Both the position numbers and the translations under genes were made by a program. Below are positions 60,660 to 64,000 of a DNA stretch of 64,000 nt, piece by piece (the stretch's first letter is position 1; each line of letters begins with the position of its first letter). The stretch spans positions 372,001-436,000 of the forward strand of contig NRSV01000012.1 in assembly GCA_002286855.1 (NCBI GenBank), read 5' to 3'. The stretch is from Bipolaris cookei. Its lineage: Eukaryota; Ascomycota; Dothideomycetes; Pleosporales; Pleosporaceae. A model generated the notes under the pieces. That model worked only from the letters and a program-made list of their open reading frames with translations, searched no databases and was not told the DNA's origin.

Positions 60660-62807
60660 ATGTCTTCCGCATCTACAGAGACAATCCTGAATTCGTTCCC
60701 CATATTCGGTCACACAGGTTGGAGTGCCCTTCAATACGCTGGGACGTTCTACGATATCCGTAACCGCGCAAACACGACGTCAGGCTCGTTTGAGAGCATA
60801 TCAACATCCTCAATGTACGACGAAAACAGTACCCCACCGACCACTGCAGACACGCAACCAACTGGCTTCGACCTCTCGCCGCCAATAGTTTTCAAACATG
60901 AGGTTAAGACCCAGAAGAGGGGGAAAGGGACTTTTCTCAATCACACTCCAAGGAGTTACGAAACACAAACGTCCAGGACAATGGATGCATATAAATCGCT
61001 AGGGCATTCCCGTGAAAAACACTCCTGCCATAGGATGTTTGGCTGCGCCATGTCGGTTAATGAGAGTACTATATTTGCGAGTCCATGCGGGTACAGTCCC
61101 TCAGCAGAGTCGTGTCAGGGGGACTACAAGATTTCTGTTCTTCCTGCGACTCCAGTGGAGCTTGATTCGAAAGAGGTAGCGTCTCCGTCATCAAGAGGGG
61201 ATCATCTATTACCAGCAAAGCCGATTCAATGCTCGAGTTCTGTTCCCGTGGCTAGAGCTCTCAAGTACGAGCCGCGCGTAGCCTTGCCTTCTGGGTATAC
61301 ACGATATGAAGTCGGTGGTTGGAGTATGAAGCCGCAAATCAATCATTCTCCGGATAGAAAGTACTCAGGTCGCAGAGTATCGTTCAAGGTTACTGCGCCG
61401 GATTCGAGGAGTACTTCACATGCATCACTGGAGCCTCTGAGCACCAAAAACAGGCGGAAGGCTAGCTGTGAAGTCCTTGGTGAACTTCCACAGAAAGAGA
61501 CCAAACAGATTAGGGATGTGGCAGTTTTTGGAGTGACGCAGGAGTATTTGGATAGCCAGGTAGGCGAACCGTTTTCAACCTCGGAGATATTCCATGCATA
61601 CTCGTCTGATTCGCGAGAGGTGCTTGTTCCTGAATTGCCTAAGCGATCAATTTCTGCACCGGTCAAGAAACAATACGCGAGCTATGCTGCTGAAGAGTCG
61701 GATATGCGCGAGGCATTACCCGCACTACTCTACCGAGGTCCAAAAAGCGTCACACCTTCAGGCTTCCCGTTCCATATCGCTTCTTCTTTACCGGCGGTTA
61801 GTGAAAACAGCAGTCTAGACCAAGGACAAGATACACTGTCTAGGAAGATCCATATTCGGAACGATGAAGATAAAGTACGCGGCCCGAAATACCCTGATGT
61901 AGGGAAGTCAGGTCAGACAGACCATCCGCCTGTAGGTCGACTGGCGCCACCGATCCTCAGCCACGAAGCACTCACTGCGAACGCGAATCTTGGCTTGAAC
62001 GATCTCAGCTATTACCTCAAGCATACTGGACCATCGCCTACGGAGTCTAAGCACCCTAAACTCCGCCAAAGAAAAAGGAGTATCAAGTTCTTTGGAGCGA
62101 AGGAGCGAAAAAAACAGGCATCAGCACATCAAGGAAGTTCTTCTCAAAGATTAGCCAAACAGACACCTATTAATCCCGCTTGGGTGCGCGAGATGAAAAC
62201 GTCGGGGGGTGTGAGACACCTGCGGATAGTGATACCAGCGACGGAAAACGAATGCGATATGACAGTCGAACCGGTTCCAGCGCTACCAGTCCAGGGCCAA
62301 CAGCACATACGCCATGTCTCGTCCAACGGCTTCGAGGAAGATACGCTGTGTCCGCCTGAGAACTCTGCTGTACAGCATATCCTGTACGGATCATCCGAAG
62401 CAGCAATGCGCTCCTTCTCTGAGCCGCACATGACTTATCAAGAACAAGCGCGAGCCCGTAAACTGCGAGATTTGCAGCACGCAAAACGGAAACTAGTGCC
62501 TGATAGCTGTTACAGCGGGGCTATCAGAGAGAAATACCGTGACAGTTTTGTTGACGTGCCCGCATGTACGACGGATGTGTTTCACGACGCTATAATGCAT
62601 GCGCATGACGATGAGAGTTTTGAAGAAGAGGATTCAGTACGTAAGACGGAAAGACTAGAGGAACGGGTTATGGTACTACAGAGACAGAATATGCGGCTTA
62701 TGGAAGCGCTGGCGAGGATTGTAGGCGTGGTGCTGGAACATGATGACTTGGACTGCGAGACGGTGATGAGGGCGTCGTTGCGGGCGCAGATGCTCCGAGA
62801 GTTATGA
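60660..62807 (+). CDS. uncharacterised 715-aa protein with C-terminal coiled coil
   Basis: A single-exon, intronless 715-aa frame of unknown function. Most of it is Ser/Thr/Pro-rich and likely disordered. Features: a fungal-type short motif around LSYYLKHTGPSP (residues ~446-457), immediately followed by a strongly basic stretch (KLRQRKRSIKFF, ERKK) that could be an NLS, and a C-terminal segment (ERLEERVMVLQRQNMRLMEA, then LRAQMLREL) predicted to form a coiled coil. No catalytic or DNA-binding domain is visible. Good codon coherence over 2.1 kb supports reality. Confidence 0.75.
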   Translation: MSSASTETILNSFPIFGHTGWSALQYAGTFYDIRNRANTTSGSFESISTSSMYDENSTPPTTADTQPTGFDLSPPIVFKHEVKTQKRGKGTFLNHTPRSYETQTSRTMDAYKSLGHSREKHSCHRMFGCAMSVNESTIFASPCGYSPSAESCQGDYKISVLPATPVELDSKEVASPSSRGDHLLPAKPIQCSSSVPVARALKYEPRVALPSGYTRYEVGGWSMKPQINHSPDRKYSGRRVSFKVTAPDSRSTSHASLEPLSTKNRRKASCEVLGELPQKETKQIRDVAVFGVTQEYLDSQVGEPFSTSEIFHAYSSDSREVLVPELPKRSISAPVKKQYASYAAEESDMREALPALLYRGPKSVTPSGFPFHIASSLPAVSENSSLDQGQDTLSRKIHIRNDEDKVRGPKYPDVGKSGQTDHPPVGRLAPPILSHEALTANANLGLNDLSYYLKHTGPSPTESKHPKLRQRKRSIKFFGAKERKKQASAHQGSSSQRLAKQTPINPAWVREMKTSGGVRHLRIVIPATENECDMTVEPVPALPVQGQQHIRHVSSNGFEEDTLCPPENSAVQHILYGSSEAAMRSFSEPHMTYQEQARARKLRDLQHAKRKLVPDSCYSGAIREKYRDSFVDVPACTTDVFHDAIMHAHDDESFEEEDSVRKTERLEERVMVLQRQNMRLMEALARIVGVVLEHDDLDCETVMRASLRAQMLREL

Positions 62808-63243
62808 TGTGGTTAGGAAGTGAAGTCGGGGGATCCGAGAATGTAGTAATGATCTAACGCAATATCATGAACACGGACCATGTTTCGGACGATGAAGGCA
62901 AAGACTCGTATCGGGGCTGTATTGCTCTAAATATAGAATTTCTTTTGTGGCTGGTTTGCTGTTGTGTCCAAGGATAGAAATGATCCGTCGTCACTCGTCT
63001 TGTTCAGGGCAATGCCAAGCCTCACCGCCAATCCTATCGATAAGCAAACCACGCCCGTTATTTCTTCGCCCTGCTCTTCCATCTTCGCTGCGGGAGAGAC
63101 CCTGTACTCATCTGAGCTTGTAGAATCTTGTTGATACTTCAATTGCGGTTAACTGTACATAAGTCTTTGCCATTCCTGAAGCAACGCATACAAACCATCC
63201 TCGAAATCACCGCCAACTCACACCGACATATACAACCACCACA
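62808..63243. promoter_or_regulatory. intergenic region upstream of GNA1
   Basis: Probably holds the GNA1 promoter and the 3' flank of the 715-aa gene. It also contains the minus-strand micro-ORF at 62927-63082. Confidence 0.4.
62927..63082 (-). CDS. possible 51-aa microprotein with a hydrophobic segment
   Basis: A minus-strand frame starting MEEQGEEITGVV, with a hydrophobic stretch (GVVCLSIGLAVRLGIAL) and a polar tail ending QPQKKFYI. The open frame extends upstream of this ATG by about 20 codons without another ATG. It could be a small membrane protein, the last exon of a spliced gene, or chance. No family was recognised, and it lies inside the GNA1 promoter region. Confidence 0.25.
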   Translation of the reverse strand: MEEQGEEITGVVCLSIGLAVRLGIALNKTSDDGSFLSLDTTANQPQKKFYI

Positions 63244-63853
63244 ATGTCTGCTGCAGGAGAAGGCCCGCTCTTTAGCACTGATCTTATATCCCCAGAAGTG
63301 CTCAAGGCACTACCAGAAGGCTACAACTGCCGACCCCTTGAGCGAAAGGACTACGCAAATGGGTTCCTGGATGTACTACGTGTACTTACTACTGTTGGTG
63401 ACATAACTGAAGAGGCAAGTAACATATATATTCTACAAAACGCAGCAAACAAGGAAATGAGGCACTCTCATTTTAAAATCCAGTGTATCTAACACATATT
63501 CTCTCCAGCAATGGAACAAGCGCTATGACTGGATGTCCGCCCGCAACGACGAATACTTCCTCCTCTGCATCACCGACTCGTCCAACGCCATTGTCGGTAC
63601 CGGCGCCCTTATCGTCGAGCGTAAATTCATCCACCAACTCGGTCTCGTCGGACACATTGAGGACATTGCGGTTGCAAAGGACCAGCAGGGCAAGAAGCTC
63701 GGACTGAGAATCATCCAGGCGCTGGATTTCGTCGCGGAGAAGGTTGGGTGCTACAAGACTATTCTGGATTGCTCGGAAGCGAATGAGGGGTTCTATGTCA
63801 AGTGTGGATTCAAGAGGGCAGGGCTCGAGATGGCGCATTACTATGGCAGGTGA
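63244..63853 (+). CDS. GNA1: glucosamine-6-phosphate N-acetyltransferase
   Basis: A predicted 171-aa GNAT enzyme in two exons (63244-63414 and 63509-63853). It transfers acetyl from acetyl-CoA to glucosamine-6-phosphate, a step in UDP-GlcNAc synthesis that feeds chitin, N-glycans and GPI anchors. Visible: LPEGYNCRPLERKDYANGFL, the GNAT core GHIEDIAVAKDQQGKKLGLR with the Q-x-x-G-x-G/A-like CoA pyrophosphate-binding loop, and ILDCSEANEGFYVKCGFKR at the C-terminus. The intron donor is GC (GAG|GCAAGT) rather than GT; only a GC-AG intron gives the family sequence ITEEQWNKRYDWM. A GT donor four bases on would break the frame. Confidence 0.95.
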
Positions 63854-64000
63854 AAAGTTTTTAAAAAAGCAATGTGTGATGGGACTTTGATAGGGCGCTT
63901 CTTGCTATCTGCGTCCATTTGACGAGTATGGGTTAGCATTAGACGACATGCTGTGCATGGACATGTATAGAGAGATGTGATAGATTATGTTCGGTTCTGT
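63854..64000. other. 3' flank of GNA1
   Basis: Window end. No gene was seen. Confidence 0.4.

Overview
This is a gene-dense stretch of a filamentous ascomycete nuclear genome (Pezizomycotina). The gene complement fits Dothideomycetes/Pleosporales best, but that rank is an inference from remembered protein similarity, not a search. Supporting signs are short spliceosomal introns (mostly 45-90 nt) with GTRNGT donors and CTRAC branch points, a Pls1-type tetraspanin, a fungal NACHT STAND gene, a P4-ATPase, Sen1, Mcm1 and Gna1. Exon structures were reassembled by hand from splice consensus plus reading-frame continuity; every junction given preserves frame, but none is backed by transcripts.

Layout. 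0.4-3.6 kb (-): a Ras-like GTPase domain fused to a RasGEF. 7.4-9.9 kb (-): two small disordered proteins that share a C-terminal motif and an intron position. 10.8-11.6 kb (+): a DUF2470 membrane protein. 11.7-15.2 kb (-) and 15.6-18.9 kb (+): a divergent pair, a NACHT protein with a C-terminal C2H2 zinc-finger array and a Rad5/Rad16-like SNF2-RING ATPase, separated by 408 bp that holds a 16-bp minisatellite. 20.3-27.1 kb (-): a CmcJ/AsaB-family oxidoreductase, argininosuccinate lyase, a possible orphan exon, a small Cys-rich protein with a hydrophobic tail, and an MFS drug:H+ antiporter. 28.5-30.6 kb (+): a secreted PL4 rhamnogalacturonan lyase interrupted by one in-frame TGA. 31.6-36.6 kb (-): a Dnf-type phospholipid flippase. 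38.2-40.3 kb (+): a nuclear-looking protein with PCNA-interaction-like motifs at both ends. 42.6-43.5 kb (-): Pls1-type tetraspanin. 45.9-46.8 kb (+): Mcm1 MADS-box factor. 49.4-51.3 kb (+): an APC permease. 51.5-52.05 kb: a solo LTR with perfect 5-bp target-site duplications. 52.8-58.9 kb (+): Sen1 helicase. 60.7-62.8 kb (+): an unknown 715-aa protein. 63.2-63.9 kb (+): glucosamine-6-phosphate N-acetyltransferase with a GC-AG intron.

Most genes are unrelated housekeeping or signalling genes, so no metabolite cluster or operon-like system is evident. The two most interesting units are the NACHT-zinc-finger/SNF2 head-to-head pair, whose possible joint role is only a hypothesis, and the pair of paralogues at 7.4 and 9.2 kb, whose stop codons lie inside a shared splice-donor position. 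Long non-coding stretches (3.6-7.3, 40.3-42.6, 43.5-45.9 and 46.8-49.4 kb) hold microsatellites, pyrimidine-rich tracts and no convincing genes.
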